A stretch of 64,000 nt of DNA from Anaerovibrio lipolyticus (GCF_021531495.1 NZ_JADYTY010000006.1:22736-86735), one strand, 5' to 3'; positions 36,617-46,949 are shown, counted from the stretch's first letter. Program-made: numbers and translations. The notes: generated by a model from the sequence alone, not told the origin.

Positions 36617-38998
36617 TTGAAACAGGAATCCTTCAAGGTTTTAGAATATAAGAGAATATTATCCAGACTGGCAGAAAAGGCAGGCACAAAATTAGGCAAG
36701 GAGCTGGCTTTGGGACTGCTGCCTGTTAGCGATAGTGAGGATGTTAAGGAAAGATTGCGCCAGACTGCTGAGGCGGTCTATGTATCTTCCACAGCTCATC
36801 CTCCTTTGGGTGGCATTAAGGATATTCGGGAGAGTATCAAAAAAATTGGTTTAGGGGCTGTTCTGGACCCGGCAGAGCTGTTGGATATTCTGACTACCAT
36901 GTATGCCATGCGGGAAATTAAGCGGTTTTTCAAGGAGCTGGAAATGGAAGCTCCTATTCTGAAAAGCTGGGCTCGCAATCTGGAGATTCTGGGCCAGTTG
37001 GAGCGGAATCTGGAGCATATTGTAGACGAGCATGGCAATCTTCGAGATGATGCCAGCGTAGAGCTGCGGCGGATTCGTCGGGAAATCAAGGTTAGCCAGG
37101 TCAAAATCAAGGATCATCTGGCAGGGCTTTTGCACAACAATGAATATCAGAAATATTTTCAGGAAAATATCGTTACCATGCGTGGGGATAGATATGTACT
37201 GCCAGTAAAGCAGGAATATCGCCAGAGCATACCAGGTATTGTCCACGACCAGTCTGCCACCGGCTCCACCTTGTTTATTGAGCCAATGGCTGTGGTAAAT
37301 CTTAACAATGATATTAAACAGCTTACGGCTGCGGAGCGCCATGAGGTGGAGCGGATTCTGCGGGAGGCCTCTCAGCAGATTCGCAAAAACGATGTACAAC
37401 TTATGGACAATTGCGAAATCATGGCTCAGATTGATTTTGCCTTTGCCAAGGCAGCCTTGGCTTATGAAATGAAGGCCACAGAGCCTATTATTAGTGAGGA
37501 CAGAGTAACCAAGCTGTTGTCAGCTCGCCATCCACTTTTGCCAGCAGACAAGGTAGTACCTATTGATATTACTCTGGGTGAAAAATTTACCATGCTGTTG
37601 GTAACAGGCCCTAATACTGGCGGTAAAACCGTTACAATGAAAACCCTTGGCCTTTTGGTGCTGATGTGTCAGGCAGGATTGTTCCTGCCAGCAGAGTCTG
37701 GTTCTAAGATGGCTGTTTATAATAATATTTACGCAGATATTGGCGATGAACAGAGCATTGAGCAAAGCCTTAGTACCTTTTCCGCTCATATGACTCATTT
37801 GGTGTCTATTTTGGAGCAGGTGGAATCTGATGATTTGCTGCTCCTAGATGAGCTGGGGGCTGGTACAGATCCAGAGGAGGGCGCGGCCTTGGCCATGTCT
37901 ATTTTGGAACGGTTATTGACCATTAAGGCTTCTGTAGTGGCTACCACCCATTATTCCGAGCTAAAGACCTTTGCCTTTGGCCGGGAGGGGATTGAAAATG
38001 CCTGTGTGGAATTTGATGTGGCTACCCTGCGGCCTACCTATCGTCTGCTGATTGGTATTCCAGGAGCCAGCAACGCCTTTGCCATTAGCCGTAGACTGGG
38101 CCTAAGCGAATCCCTGATTATTCGGGCTAAGCAGTTGATTCAGGCTGACCATGCCCAGTTTGAGCAGGTTATTAATCAGCTGGAAAAGGAAAAAATGCTT
38201 TATGAGCAGATGAATGCGGATATTGAAACCAGATTGCGCCGGGCGGAGCAGATGGAGGCCAGAGCCGAGGCTATGAGGGTGGAGCTGAATCAGAAAAAGG
38301 CTGATATTATCCGCAAGGCCAAGGATGAGGGAGCTGTGTTGGTACGCCGTATGCGTCGGGAATCTGAGGCTGTTATCAAAGAACTGAAGGAGCAGTTTAA
38401 TGATCAGGGCATCCAGAAGCGGCAGGCTGCCATTCAGGAGGCCAGAGCCAGAATTGATGAGGCAGCAGGCAAGGTCCGTCAGGGTATTGTTTCCGTCAAG
38501 GCCTATCGCAAGTCTGTGGATTTGAAGGAACTGGAGGCTGGAGATATTGTTTATGTCACCAAGCTGGATCAAAAGGGAACAGTGCTTTCTGTGAAGGGCA
38601 AGGAACTGGAGGTTCAGCTGGGCAGTATGAAGATAAATGTCAAGGCCAAGGAATGTAAATTTGTGGATAAGGCTCCTAAGGAGAAAAAGACATCTGCTGG
38701 CAATGGTAAAAAATCTTGCAGCAGGGGTAACAGCTTCATGGGCAAAACCCAGCAGGCCCATCGGGATATTGATATTCGCGGTATGATGGTGGATGAAGCC
38801 GAGGTAGCCTTGGATAGATTTATTGACGATTCTGTTATGGCAGGCCTGAGTCAGGTGTTGATTATTCATGGCAAGGGTACCGGGGCCCTGCGAAAGGGTG
38901 TACACAGTTATTTGAAGCGCCATCGCAATGTGGCCAATTTTCATTTCGCTGATATGAGCGAAGGAGGAACCGGGGCAACCTTGGTGGAACTGCAATAA
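36617..38998 (+). CDS. mutS2: MutS2 family ATPase with Smr domain
   Basis: 793-aa MutS-like ATPase. No mismatch-recognition domain; the core ATPase has GPNTGGKTVTMKTLG (Walker A, about residue 333), LLLDELGAGTDPEEGA (Walker B, about 412) and TTHYSELK. A coiled-coil stretch follows (about 520-620), then a KOW-like region and a C-terminal Smr domain with DIRGMM and IIHGKGTGALR. MutS2 suppresses recombination and in Bacillus splits collided ribosomes. TTG start with AGGAG at 7 nt; 21 bp after the U32 gene. Confidence 0.94.
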   Translation: MKQESFKVLEYKRILSRLAEKAGTKLGKELALGLLPVSDSEDVKERLRQTAEAVYVSSTAHPPLGGIKDIRESIKKIGLGAVLDPAELLDILTTMYAMREIKRFFKELEMEAPILKSWARNLEILGQLERNLEHIVDEHGNLRDDASVELRRIRREIKVSQVKIKDHLAGLLHNNEYQKYFQENIVTMRGDRYVLPVKQEYRQSIPGIVHDQSATGSTLFIEPMAVVNLNNDIKQLTAAERHEVERILREASQQIRKNDVQLMDNCEIMAQIDFAFAKAALAYEMKATEPIISEDRVTKLLSARHPLLPADKVVPIDITLGEKFTMLLVTGPNTGGKTVTMKTLGLLVLMCQAGLFLPAESGSKMAVYNNIYADIGDEQSIEQSLSTFSAHMTHLVSILEQVESDDLLLLDELGAGTDPEEGAALAMSILERLLTIKASVVATTHYSELKTFAFGREGIENACVEFDVATLRPTYRLLIGIPGASNAFAISRRLGLSESLIIRAKQLIQADHAQFEQVINQLEKEKMLYEQMNADIETRLRRAEQMEARAEAMRVELNQKKADIIRKAKDEGAVLVRRMRRESEAVIKELKEQFNDQGIQKRQAAIQEARARIDEAAGKVRQGIVSVKAYRKSVDLKELEAGDIVYVTKLDQKGTVLSVKGKELEVQLGSMKINVKAKECKFVDKAPKEKKTSAGNGKKSCSRGNSFMGKTQQAHRDIDIRGMMVDEAEVALDRFIDDSVMAGLSQVLIIHGKGTGALRKGVHSYLKRHRNVANFHFADMSEGGTGATLVELQ

Positions 38999-39086
38999 TT
39001 GTCTACCCAAGAAGGTATTTTTGTGGTAAAATGTATTCTGTATTTGTGTGATTAAATGTTTATCACTCTTACTAAGGAGGCATTCC

Positions 39087-41183
39087 ATGGAAAAGCGTAC
39101 AGGAGCGGCTAAAAGAACAAGACAGGCTCATAAACCGCCCCAGAAAAATAGCGGTACTAGAATATTGACTGTCTTTGCTGTAATTTTGGCGGTGATGATA
39201 GCAGGTGTTGGTTGCGGATTCCTGACAGCAACCCTGAATACCAAGCAGGATTTGGAGGATGTAAGGCCGGCGGCTTCCTCACATATTTATGATATTAATG
39301 GCAACGAGCTGGCTAATGTTCATGCTGAACAGAATCGAGTGCCAGTAAAAATCGATAAGATTCCAGAGCATTTGAAGGATGCTTTTATTGCCGTGGAGGA
39401 TGTGCGGTTCTATGAGCATGCTGGTGTAGACCCCAAGGGTATTATGCGTGCTGTTATAGCCAATATTACCAACAAGGGTGTATCTGAGGGTGGCTCTACC
39501 ATTACTCAACAGCTGGCTAAGAATGCTTACTTGACTCAGGATAGAACTCTGAAACGTAAGGTTCAGGAGGTTTTTCTGGCTTTGCAGCTGGAACGGAAAT
39601 ATACCAAGGATGAGATACTGGAGCTGTATCTGAATCAGATTTATTTTGGTCAGGGTGCCTATGGTGTTCAGGCTGCAGCCAAAACCTATTTTGGCAAAAA
39701 TGTTGAGGATTTGGATTTGAATGAATGTGCCATGCTGGCCGGTATTCCCAAGAGTCCAAATTATTTCTCACCTTTGAACAATTTGAAGGCGGCTCAGGAG
39801 CGCAAGGGCGTAGTTTTGGACCAGATGTCTAAATATGGTTATATTAGCAGTTCCACAGCTGCCAAGACCAAGGCCGAGAATCTGAATCTAGTTAAATCTC
39901 AGCCACAGTCTGACAATCATTTTGCTTCATATTTCATTGACTATGTAACTCAGCAGATGATTGAAAAATATGGCGCCGATGCCGTATATCAGGAAGGTCT
40001 GAAGATTTATACTACCTTGGATAAGGATATGCAGCAGGCAGCAGAAGCTGCTATGCAGAATCTGCCTAATTACTCCACTGATGGCAGCGGCAACAAGCAG
40101 CCACAGGGCGCACTGGTAGCTATTGAACCATCCACAGGCTATATCAAGGCTATGGTAGGTGGTCGTGGCACAGATCAGTTTAATCGTGCTACTATGGCTG
40201 AAAGACAGCCAGGCTCAGCTTTCAAGCCATTTGTCTTTGCAGCAGCCTTGGAGAATGGTTTGACACCATCCTCTACTGTTGAGGATAAGCCGATTAATAT
40301 TGGGGGCTGGCAGCCTCAGAACTATAGCCGTAATTTTAGCGGTACTGTTACCATGCGTTATGTGGCAGAACACTCCTTGAATGTACCTACGGTACGGATT
40401 GCTCAGGAGGTAGGCATGGATAAAATTATTTATCTGGCTGAGAAGATGGGTATTTCCACCTTCGTTAAGGAGGGCGCTGCCAATGATATGAACTACGCAG
40501 TGACTATTGGTGGTATGACCAAGGGTGTAACTCCTCTGGAAATGACCAGCGCCTATGGCACCTTTGCCAATGACGGTGTTCATGTGGCACCGGTGGCTAT
40601 TGTCAAGGTAGTGAATCAGAAGGGGGAGGTTCTAGAGGAAGCTCATCCAAAATCTGAGCAGGCAATCAAAAAGACCTCTGCCAATGAGCTGACCAGCATG
40701 TTGATGGGGGTTATTGCCAGAGGTACTGGTACTGGTGCCAATATTGGCAGACCAGCAGCAGGCAAGACCGGTACTACAGATAATTATCAGGATGCCTGGT
40801 TTGTAGGCTATGTACCTGATTTGGTAGCCGGTGTCTGGGTAGGCTGTGATGATAATTCCCGCATGGGAAATATGACTGGCGGTACTACCCCGGCAGCCAT
40901 TTGGAAAGCCTTTATGTCCAAGGCGGTTCAGTCCATGCCAAATAAGAACTTTAGCGGTGCATATCTGACACCATCCTCTGATAAGCCAGTGGCTTCCGAT
41001 AAGGAAAAGGATAAGGATGCCAAGGACAAGGACGGTAAGGATACTAAAAAGGATGCCAAGAATCAGCAGCAGACCAATGGCAATAATGCTGGCGGCCAGT
41101 CTGCGCCACAGGCACCAGATGCAGCTCCGGCACCAGTAGCACCAGCACCGGTTCCAGGAGCTGGCGGTAAAAAAGCTAATTAA
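39087..41183 (+). CDS. Class A penicillin-binding protein (PBP1A type)
   Basis: 698-aa bifunctional peptidoglycan synthase. One transmembrane segment (about residues 26-48), then a GT51 domain ([45 protein letters not shown]), then a transpeptidase domain with SxxK in QPGSAFKP, SxN in EHSLNVP and KTGT in AGKTGTTDN. The tail from about residue 630 is low-complexity Lys/Asp, then Pro/Ala/Gln-rich, probably wall-spanning. ATG 39087 follows AAGGAGG at 6 nt; an earlier in-frame ATG was rejected. A possible extended -10 (TGGTAAAAT) lies near 39026. Confidence 0.94.
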   Translation: MEKRTGAAKRTRQAHKPPQKNSGTRILTVFAVILAVMIAGVGCGFLTATLNTKQDLEDVRPAASSHIYDINGNELANVHAEQNRVPVKIDKIPEHLKDAFIAVEDVRFYEHAGVDPKGIMRAVIANITNKGVSEGGSTITQQLAKNAYLTQDRTLKRKVQEVFLALQLERKYTKDEILELYLNQIYFGQGAYGVQAAAKTYFGKNVEDLDLNECAMLAGIPKSPNYFSPLNNLKAAQERKGVVLDQMSKYGYISSSTAAKTKAENLNLVKSQPQSDNHFASYFIDYVTQQMIEKYGADAVYQEGLKIYTTLDKDMQQAAEAAMQNLPNYSTDGSGNKQPQGALVAIEPSTGYIKAMVGGRGTDQFNRATMAERQPGSAFKPFVFAAALENGLTPSSTVEDKPINIGGWQPQNYSRNFSGTVTMRYVAEHSLNVPTVRIAQEVGMDKIIYLAEKMGISTFVKEGAANDMNYAVTIGGMTKGVTPLEMTSAYGTFANDGVHVAPVAIVKVVNQKGEVLEEAHPKSEQAIKKTSANELTSMLMGVIARGTGTGANIGRPAAGKTGTTDNYQDAWFVGYVPDLVAGVWVGCDDNSRMGNMTGGTTPAAIWKAFMSKAVQSMPNKNFSGAYLTPSSDKPVASDKEKDKDAKDKDGKDTKKDAKNQQQTNGNNAGGQSAPQAPDAAPAPVAPAPVPGAGGKKAN

Positions 41184-41194
41184 TTGCTAAGTTG

Positions 41195-41224
41195 GGGCCG
41201 ATAGGGAATAAAAACTATTGGCCC
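41195..41224 (+). promoter_or_regulatory. Leader hairpin before tyrS
   Basis: GGGCCGATAG (41195-41204) pairs with CTATTGGCCC (41215-41224), ten pairs with one G-U, no T tail, ending 5 nt before the AAGGAGAG ribosome site of tyrS. Too short for a T-box. Confidence 0.55.
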
Positions 41225-41245
41225 ATACAAGGAGAGATAGATAAA

Positions 41246-42466
41246 GTGAGTACAAGTATTTTTGATGTATTGAAGGAAAGAGGCTATATTGCCCAATGCA
41301 CCAACGAGGACGAAGTGCGGAAAATGCTGGCTAACGAGAAGGTAACCTTCTATATAGGCTTTGATCCAACAGCAGACAGCCTTCATGTAGGTCATTTTCT
41401 TGGCTTAATGGTTATGGCCCATATGCAGAGAGCAGGTCATCGTCCTATTTGTCTGGTAGGCGGCGGTACTGGTACTGTAGGTGATCCATCTGGTCGTACC
41501 GATATGCGCAAGATGCTTACAGATGAGGATATTGAGTACAATTGCAACCGCTTCAAGGAGCAGATGGCTAGATTTATTGATTTTAGCGACGACAAGGCTC
41601 TGATTGTCAACAACGGAGATTGGCTCCGCAAGCTGAACTACATTGAGCTGCTGCGGGATGTAGGACCTCATTTTACTGTTAATCGTATGCTGACAGCTGA
41701 GTGCTACAAGAATCGTATGGAAAAGGGCTTGACCTTCCTGGAGTTCAACTACATGATTATGCAGTCCTATGACTTCCTGGAGCTTCATCGTCGTTACAAT
41801 CTGAAGCTGGAAATGGGTGGCGATGACCAGTGGTCCAATATTATTGGCGGTGTAGAGCTTACCCGTCGCAAGACAGGAGATGCGGTCTACGGTCTCACAT
41901 TTACTCTGCTGACCAAAAGCGATGGCAAGAAGATGGGCAAAACTGCTGGTGGTGCTCTCTGGCTGGATAAGGAAAAGACTCCTGTCTATGATTTCTATCA
42001 GTACTGGCGCAATGTGGACGATGCTGATGTGGAGAAGTGCTTGGCACTTTTGACCTTCCTGCCTATGGAGGAGGTTCATCGCCTGGGCAGCCTGCAGGAT
42101 GCCGCTATTAATGAGGCCAAGAAGGTACTGGCCTATGAGGTAACCAAGCTGGTACATGGTCAGGAGGAGGCAGACAAGGCTCAGGCTGCTGCAGAGGCTG
42201 TATTTGGCGGTTCCGGCTCCAATGAGAATATGCCTACCATTCAGCTGACTGCTGAGAATGAGGGCCAGAAGCTTTTGGATATTCTGGTGGGTGCTCAGGT
42301 ATTTGAGTCCAAGGGCGAAGGCCGCCGCTTGATTAAGCAGAATGGTCTTTCTCTCAATGATGCCAAGTTGGCAGATCCAGATTACGTATTGACAGATGGG
42401 GATTTCACCGATGGTGAGGCTATTGTGAGAAAGGGCAAGAAGAAGTTCTACCGTCTAGTAAAATAA
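41246..42466 (+). CDS. tyrS: Tyrosyl-tRNA synthetase
   Basis: 406-aa class I synthetase charging tRNA-Tyr. The HIGH motif appears as HVGHFLG (about residue 44), the KMSKS loop as DGKKMGKT (about 228), and a C-terminal S4-like RNA-binding domain with [17 protein letters not shown] is present (from about 345). It resembles the TyrZ-type subgroup. GTG 41246 was selected because AAGGAGAG precedes it by about 9 nt and the product then begins like family members. No T-box leader is visible. Confidence 0.94.
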   Translation: MSTSIFDVLKERGYIAQCTNEDEVRKMLANEKVTFYIGFDPTADSLHVGHFLGLMVMAHMQRAGHRPICLVGGGTGTVGDPSGRTDMRKMLTDEDIEYNCNRFKEQMARFIDFSDDKALIVNNGDWLRKLNYIELLRDVGPHFTVNRMLTAECYKNRMEKGLTFLEFNYMIMQSYDFLELHRRYNLKLEMGGDDQWSNIIGGVELTRRKTGDAVYGLTFTLLTKSDGKKMGKTAGGALWLDKEKTPVYDFYQYWRNVDDADVEKCLALLTFLPMEEVHRLGSLQDAAINEAKKVLAYEVTKLVHGQEEADKAQAAAEAVFGGSGSNENMPTIQLTAENEGQKLLDILVGAQVFESKGEGRRLIKQNGLSLNDAKLADPDYVLTDGDFTDGEAIVRKGKKKFYRLVK

Positions 42467-42591
42467 TGCTATATGGCTGTAAGGCATATTTTCAGTTCAT
42501 GCTCTTTGGGGCATAGGCTGTCAATATGCTGATTAACAGCTTTTTATCTGTCCTATGGACAGGCTATACAATAAACAAAGGAGTAATATAC

Positions 42592-43326
42592 ATGTCAGGA
42601 CATTCTAAGTGGGCAAATATTAAGAGAAAAAAAGGCGCAAATGACGCAATTCGTGGCAAGATTACCACCAAAATCGGTCGTGAGATTACTATTGCTGTTC
42701 GTATGGGCGGTGCAGATCCTACCGGTAATATGCGTTTGAAGCTGGCTCTCAGCAAGGCCAAGTCTAACAATATTCCAAAGGACAATATCAATCGTGCTAT
42801 CCAGAAGGGCCTGGGGGCATCTGATGGCAGCAATTATGAGGAGCTGACCTATGAGGGTTATGGTCCTGGCGGCACAGCTGTTATGCTGGATATTCTTACT
42901 GATAACCGCAATCGTACTGCAGCAGATATTCGTCACATCTTTTCCAAGCATGGCGGTAATCTGGGTGAGACTGGCTGTGTAGGCTGGATGTTCAAGAAGA
43001 GAGCCGTTTTCGTTGTAGAGAAGGAAACCTTTGATGATGAGGATGCCTTGATGGAGCTGGTACTGGAAGCTGGCGCTGAGGATCTGAAGAATGAGGATGA
43101 TGTATTCGAAATTGTTGCAGAACCAGAGGCATTTGATGATATTGAAAAGGCTCTGGGCGAAAAGGGCATTGAGACCGTTTCCGCAGAGGTTACTATGGTT
43201 CCTGATAACACCGTTAAGGTTGAGGGTGATGCTGCTGTAAAGATGCAGAAGATGTTGGATGCTCTTGAAGAAAACGATGATGTTCAGGAAGTATACGGCA
43301 ACTACGAAATGGACGAGGAAGAGTAA
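42592..43326 (+). CDS. yebC: YebC/PmpR (TACO1) family protein
   Basis: 244-aa protein beginning SGHSKWANIKRKKGANDAIRGK, the unmistakable family N-terminus, with an acidic C-terminal domain. Members have been described as transcriptional regulators and, more recently, as ribosome-associated factors that ease translation of difficult stretches. ATG 42592 follows AAAGGAG at 8 nt. It sits just before ruvC, a very common order in bacteria. Confidence 0.94.
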   Translation: MSGHSKWANIKRKKGANDAIRGKITTKIGREITIAVRMGGADPTGNMRLKLALSKAKSNNIPKDNINRAIQKGLGASDGSNYEELTYEGYGPGGTAVMLDILTDNRNRTAADIRHIFSKHGGNLGETGCVGWMFKKRAVFVVEKETFDDEDALMELVLEAGAEDLKNEDDVFEIVAEPEAFDDIEKALGEKGIETVSAEVTMVPDNTVKVEGDAAVKMQKMLDALEENDDVQEVYGNYEMDEEE

Positions 43327-43339
43327 AATTTGATTTATG

Positions 43340-43378
43340 GGGGCTGCCACATTGCTATAATGTGACGGCTCCTTTTTT
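43340..43378 (+). terminator. Terminator after yebC
   Basis: Stem 43340-43353 with 43359-43372 (imperfect) followed by six T; ruvC starts only 18 bp later, so read-through or a promoter inside yebC must serve ruvC. Confidence 0.75.
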
Positions 43379-43395
43379 GCGAGGTGAATTTAGAT

Positions 43396-43890
43396 ATGCT
43401 GGCATTGGGCATAGATCCTGGCACGGCAATTTGCGGTTATGGTTTTGTGGAGGCTAGAGGCAGCAGGCTGATAGCTCATGAATATGGCGCTATTACCACC
43501 AGCCCCAAGGCGCCTATGCAGGATAGGCTGATGAAGATATACGACGGTCTGGATGAGCTGATAAAGAAGTATCAGCCAGATGCTATGGGAGTGGAGCAGT
43601 TATTTTTTAACCGCAATGTGGATACGGCTATTCCTGTAGGCCAGGCCAGGGGGGTTATTCTGCTAGCGGCAGCCAAGAACAATCTCCGTCTTATAGAGAG
43701 AACTCCTTTGCAGGTTAAACAGTCTGTAACAGGCTATGGCAAGGCCACCAAGGAGCAGGTTATCTATATGGTAACCAAGATTCTGAATTTGCCCAAGCCG
43801 CCTAAGCCTGATGATGTGGCAGATGCATTGGCAGTGGCCATTTGTACTTCCCATATGATGAACAGCTTTACATTTCGTAATAATTTATGA
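43396..43890 (+). CDS. ruvC: Holliday-junction endonuclease RuvC
   Basis: 164-aa resolvase that nicks four-way junctions symmetrically. LGIDPGTAICGYG carries the first catalytic Asp; MGVEQLFFNRN the Glu; and KPDDVADALAVAICTSH the C-terminal acidic pair. ATG 43396 preferred; GTG 43384 is in frame but coincides with the GAGG site. ruvA and ruvB do not follow here. Confidence 0.93.
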   Translation: MLALGIDPGTAICGYGFVEARGSRLIAHEYGAITTSPKAPMQDRLMKIYDGLDELIKKYQPDAMGVEQLFFNRNVDTAIPVGQARGVILLAAAKNNLRLIERTPLQVKQSVTGYGKATKEQVIYMVTKILNLPKPPKPDDVADALAVAICTSHMMNSFTFRNNL

Positions 43891-44022
43891 ATGTATTCAT
43901 GTATACATACGGTAAAATGTTAAAAAGTGTGTTTTTGAGGTAGACGAATGACTTTTTTTATATTATAATATAACTCGTTTGAAACGTATTCAGGCTAATA
44001 AACCTATTTTAGGGGGAGAGAC

Positions 44023-45252
44023 ATGGCTTTAATTGTTAAAAAGTTTGGCGGTAGTTCAGTAGGCTCTACTGAAAAGATTATGAATGTAGCCAAGAGAATT
44101 ATTGAAGAAAAAAAGCCTGGTGACCAGATTGTTATGGTTGTATCTGCAATGGGTGATACCACAGATGACCTGATTGAGCTGGCCAAGGGCATAAATAGCA
44201 ATCCTTATCAGTACTCCAGAGAGATGGATATGCTGCTGACCACTGGTGAGCAGGTTTCTATTTCCCTGCTGACAATGGCTTTCAAGAGCCTGGGCCAGAA
44301 GGCTATTTCTCTGACTGGTCCTATGGTAGGCATGCGTACCAATTCTGTTCATACCAAGGGCAAGATTGTAGATATTAAGCCATCCCGTGTCCGCAAGGAG
44401 CTGGAGAAGGGTAAGATCGTTGTTGTTGCAGGTTTCCAGGGCGCCGATGAAAAGGGCGATCCTGTAACTCTGGGCCGCGGTGGTTCAGATACCTCTGCTG
44501 TAGCATTGGCTGGTGCATTGAAGGCTGATGCCTGCGAAATCTATACAGATGTTGACGGTGTGTATTCTGCTGATCCTCGTCTGGTACCTGATGCTCGCAA
44601 GATGAAGGAGATTACCTACGATGAAATGCTGGAGATGGCTCGTCTGGGAGCTGGCGTTATGCAGCCTCGCTCTGTAGAGATGGGTATGTATTTCAACATT
44701 CCAATCCACGTTCGTTCAACCTTTACCAACAAACCAGGCACTATGATTAGGGAGGCATATACAATGGAAGAGAAGGATTTCTTAATTCGTGGCGTAGCCC
44801 ATGATAGCAATGTAGCAAAGGTAGCAGTTCTGGGTGTTCCAAATGATCCAGGTGTAGCTCATGCTATTTTCTCCGCTTTGTCCGAGAAGAACATTGCTGT
44901 AGATATGATTGTTCAGAGTATCAGAAATATTGAGAAGAATGTAACTGATATGGTATTCACCATTACTCAGGATGATCTGGCTGAGGCTAAGAAGATTGTG
45001 GATGGCGTTGCTGAGAAGCTTCACGCTGTAGCTGTTCTCATTGAAGAGGATGTAGCCAAGGTTTCCATCGTTGGCGCAGGTATGCTGGGCAACCCTGGTA
45101 TTGCTACCAGAATGTTTGGCGCTCTGGCTGATGCCAAGGTAAATATTGATGCTATCAGCACCTCTGAAATTAGTATTTCCTGCCTGATTAAGGGTTCTCA
45201 GCTGAAGGAAGCTGCCAATGCAATTCATAAGGAGTTCTTCCCAGAGAAGTAA
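44023..45252 (+). CDS. lysC: Aspartate kinase, alpha subunit
   Basis: 409-aa enzyme phosphorylating aspartate, first step to lysine, threonine, methionine and diaminopimelate. The N-terminal kinase domain has KKFGGSSVGS and the TLGRGGSDTSAVALA motif; two ACT domains follow from about residue 265 and give feedback inhibition. An internal start at residue 248 would yield a separate beta subunit (see next entry), as in Bacillus aspartokinase II. Leader is only about 50 nt from a TATAAT at 43964-43969, so no lysine riboswitch fits. ATG follows AGGGGGAGAG. Confidence 0.95.
   Translation: MALIVKKFGGSSVGSTEKIMNVAKRIIEEKKPGDQIVMVVSAMGDTTDDLIELAKGINSNPYQYSREMDMLLTTGEQVSISLLTMAFKSLGQKAISLTGPMVGMRTNSVHTKGKIVDIKPSRVRKELEKGKIVVVAGFQGADEKGDPVTLGRGGSDTSAVALAGALKADACEIYTDVDGVYSADPRLVPDARKMKEITYDEMLEMARLGAGVMQPRSVEMGMYFNIPIHVRSTFTNKPGTMIREAYTMEEKDFLIRGVAHDSNVAKVAVLGVPNDPGVAHAIFSALSEKNIAVDMIVQSIRNIEKNVTDMVFTITQDDLAEAKKIVDGVAEKLHAVAVLIEEDVAKVSIVGAGMLGNPGIATRMFGALADAKVNIDAISTSEISISCLIKGSQLKEAANAIHKEFFPEK
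44764..45252 (+). CDS. Predicted internal product: aspartate kinase beta (regulatory) subunit
   Basis: In frame with lysC, ATG 44764 is preceded by AGGGAGG (44749-44755) at 8 nt, a far better ribosome site than chance inside a gene. The product would be 162 aa and consist of the two ACT domains. Bacillus subtilis LysC is known to make an overlapping beta chain of almost the same length by internal initiation, so the same is inferred here. Confidence 0.6.
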   Translation: MEEKDFLIRGVAHDSNVAKVAVLGVPNDPGVAHAIFSALSEKNIAVDMIVQSIRNIEKNVTDMVFTITQDDLAEAKKIVDGVAEKLHAVAVLIEEDVAKVSIVGAGMLGNPGIATRMFGALADAKVNIDAISTSEISISCLIKGSQLKEAANAIHKEFFPEK

Positions 45253-45274
45253 TTCTGCATTGAAATAGTTATAT

Positions 45275-45320
45275 AAACAGCAGGTTTGCCAAGGCCTTGT
45301 GTTTTGGGTGCCTGCTGTTT
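45275..45320 (+). terminator. Probable terminator of lysC
   Basis: AAACAGCAGG (45275-45284) pairs perfectly with CCTGCTGTTT (45311-45320); inner GGCC may add a second helix. The T tail is poor. Confidence 0.5.
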
Positions 45321-45377
45321 GTAGGTTTTGATTTGTTATGAAATTTTGATATATCTAATATATAGGAGGCAATATAT

Positions 45378-46619
45378 ATGAGTTCTCAGGTTGCAACCAA
45401 CCGTGTAGGTAAGAAGCTTGTTGATGTTATCTTTGGTGCCAGCGCTGCTTGCGGTGAGGCTATCAAGGAGCATGGTGCTGAGGCTGTTACCAATGCTACC
45501 ATTGGTGCTATTATGGGCGAGGATGAGAAGCTGGCCTGCATTCCTACTATGGAGAAGGTTTTTCACAATCTGCCTATTGCTGATGCTATTGCTTATGCAC
45601 CAATTGCTGGTTTGCCAGCTTATCTGAATACCGTTATTGACCTGACCTTTGCTGACAACAAGCCAGAGGGCCATCTGGCAGCCGTAGCTACTGCAGGTGG
45701 TACTGGTGCGATTCATCACGCTATTGTGAACTATTCTGAGATTGGTGATCAGGTATTGACCTCTGACTGGTTCTGGGGTACCTACAATGTACTGTGCCAG
45801 GAGCAGGGCCGCAGCCTGGCTACCTATAAGCTCTTTGACGAGAACCAGAACTATAATCTGGCTTCCTTGGCAGAGAAGATGGAGGAGCTTTTGGCCAAGC
45901 AGGATTCCCTGCTGTTGATTATCAACACTCCTGCTCACAATCCTACTGGCTACAGCCTGTCTGAGGCAGATTGGGATGGTGTACTGGAGCTGTGCAACAA
46001 ATATGCAGCTCAGGGCAAGAAGGTTAATATTATGGTGGATATTGCCTATATTGACTATGCAGGTGAGAAGAACGAGAGCCGTCGCTTTATGAAGAAGTTC
46101 AGCAACCTGCCAGAGAATATCTTCACCATGTTTGCATTCTCTATGTCCAAGGGTTATACCATGTATGGTCAGCGTACTGGTGCTATTATCGGTTTGTCTG
46201 CCAACAAGGAGCTGGTTGACGAGTTCGTTAATGTAACCAAGTATTCCAGCCGTGCAACCTGGTCCAATATCAACCGTGGTGCTATGGCTGTACTTAGCAA
46301 CATTCAGCAGGATCCAGAGCTGCTGGCTGCCTTTGAAAAGGAAAGAGATGATCTCTATGAGATTATTCGTGACCGCGCCGCTATCTTTATGAAAGAGGCC
46401 AAGGAATGTGGTCTGAATGCACTGCCATACAAGGCTGGCTTCTTCCTGTCTATTCCTGCCAAGGACTCCAAGGCTGTATGCGATGAACTCCACAAGGATC
46501 TGATTTTCGCAGTACCATTGAAGGCTGGCGTCCGCATTGCAGTATGCTCCGTACCAAAGAAAAAGATGTACGGCATGGCTGCCAAGGTGCTGAAAGCATT
46601 AAAGGCTGTAGAAGGCTGA
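45378..46619 (+). CDS. Class I/II aminotransferase (aspartate/aromatic type)
   Basis: 413-aa fold-type I PLP enzyme. TAGGTGAIHHA binds cofactor phosphate, NTPAHNPTGYSL and VDIAYIDY hold the Asn/Asp/Tyr contacts, and AFSMSKGYTMYGQR carries the Schiff-base lysine (about residue 257). The pattern fits the aromatic/aspartate aminotransferase branch of Firmicutes. Position next to lysC makes an aspartate-forming role attractive but unproven. Good AGGAGG site and strong codon bias. Confidence 0.88.
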   Translation: MSSQVATNRVGKKLVDVIFGASAACGEAIKEHGAEAVTNATIGAIMGEDEKLACIPTMEKVFHNLPIADAIAYAPIAGLPAYLNTVIDLTFADNKPEGHLAAVATAGGTGAIHHAIVNYSEIGDQVLTSDWFWGTYNVLCQEQGRSLATYKLFDENQNYNLASLAEKMEELLAKQDSLLLIINTPAHNPTGYSLSEADWDGVLELCNKYAAQGKKVNIMVDIAYIDYAGEKNESRRFMKKFSNLPENIFTMFAFSMSKGYTMYGQRTGAIIGLSANKELVDEFVNVTKYSSRATWSNINRGAMAVLSNIQQDPELLAAFEKERDDLYEIIRDRAAIFMKEAKECGLNALPYKAGFFLSIPAKDSKAVCDELHKDLIFAVPLKAGVRIAVCSVPKKKMYGMAAKVLKALKAVEG

Positions 46620-46639
46620 TAAAAAACACATAAATGTAG

Positions 46640-46686
46640 AAAACACTACTATTCATTAAAATAATTTGTGAATAGTAGTGTTTTTT
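46640..46686. terminator. Bidirectional terminator
   Basis: Perfect 16-bp stem (46640-46655 with 46669-46684) with T run on the + side; the minus-strand yoeB-like gene ends at 46689, so it also closes that transcript. Confidence 0.9.
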
Positions 46687-46688
46687 AG

Positions 46689-46949
46689 TTAATCTTCATA
46701 ATGATCACGACAGGAAAGAATTTCTAATTTATCATTATTGATTCTGTATACAAATCTGTTAGTGTCATCAATGTGGCGACTCCAAAAACCACTTAAATTA
46801 CCTTTTAATGGTTCTGGCTTGCCAATACCTTCAAAAGGATTACGTTCTGTATCCTTGATAAGATTGTTAATGCGCTTTAAGGTTTTTTTATCCTGCGTTT
46901 GCCAGTAGATGTAGTCAATCCATGCTTCATCAAACCATATTTTATGCAT
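46689..46949 (-). CDS. yoeB: YoeB-family mRNA interferase toxin
   Basis: 86-aa RelE-fold toxin that cleaves mRNA on the ribosome. DEAWIDYIYWQTQDKKTLKRIN, the NPFEGIGKPEPLKG segment with the general-base Glu, GFWSRHID with Arg, and the C-terminal SCRDHY with the catalytic His identify the YoeB/Txe branch. Its start overlaps the antitoxin stop by 1 nt. YoeB normally pairs with YefM, but here the partner is RelB/DinJ-like. Confidence 0.93.
   Translation of the reverse strand: MHKIWFDEAWIDYIYWQTQDKKTLKRINNLIKDTERNPFEGIGKPEPLKGNLSGFWSRHIDDTNRFVYRINNDKLEILSCRDHYED

Noticed and set aside
41184..41245. T-box leader before tyrS
   Set aside because: Only 62 bp, no T-box sequence and no terminator.
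43970..44022. Lysine riboswitch before lysC
   Set aside because: Leader from the likely promoter is about 50 nt, far shorter than an L-box.
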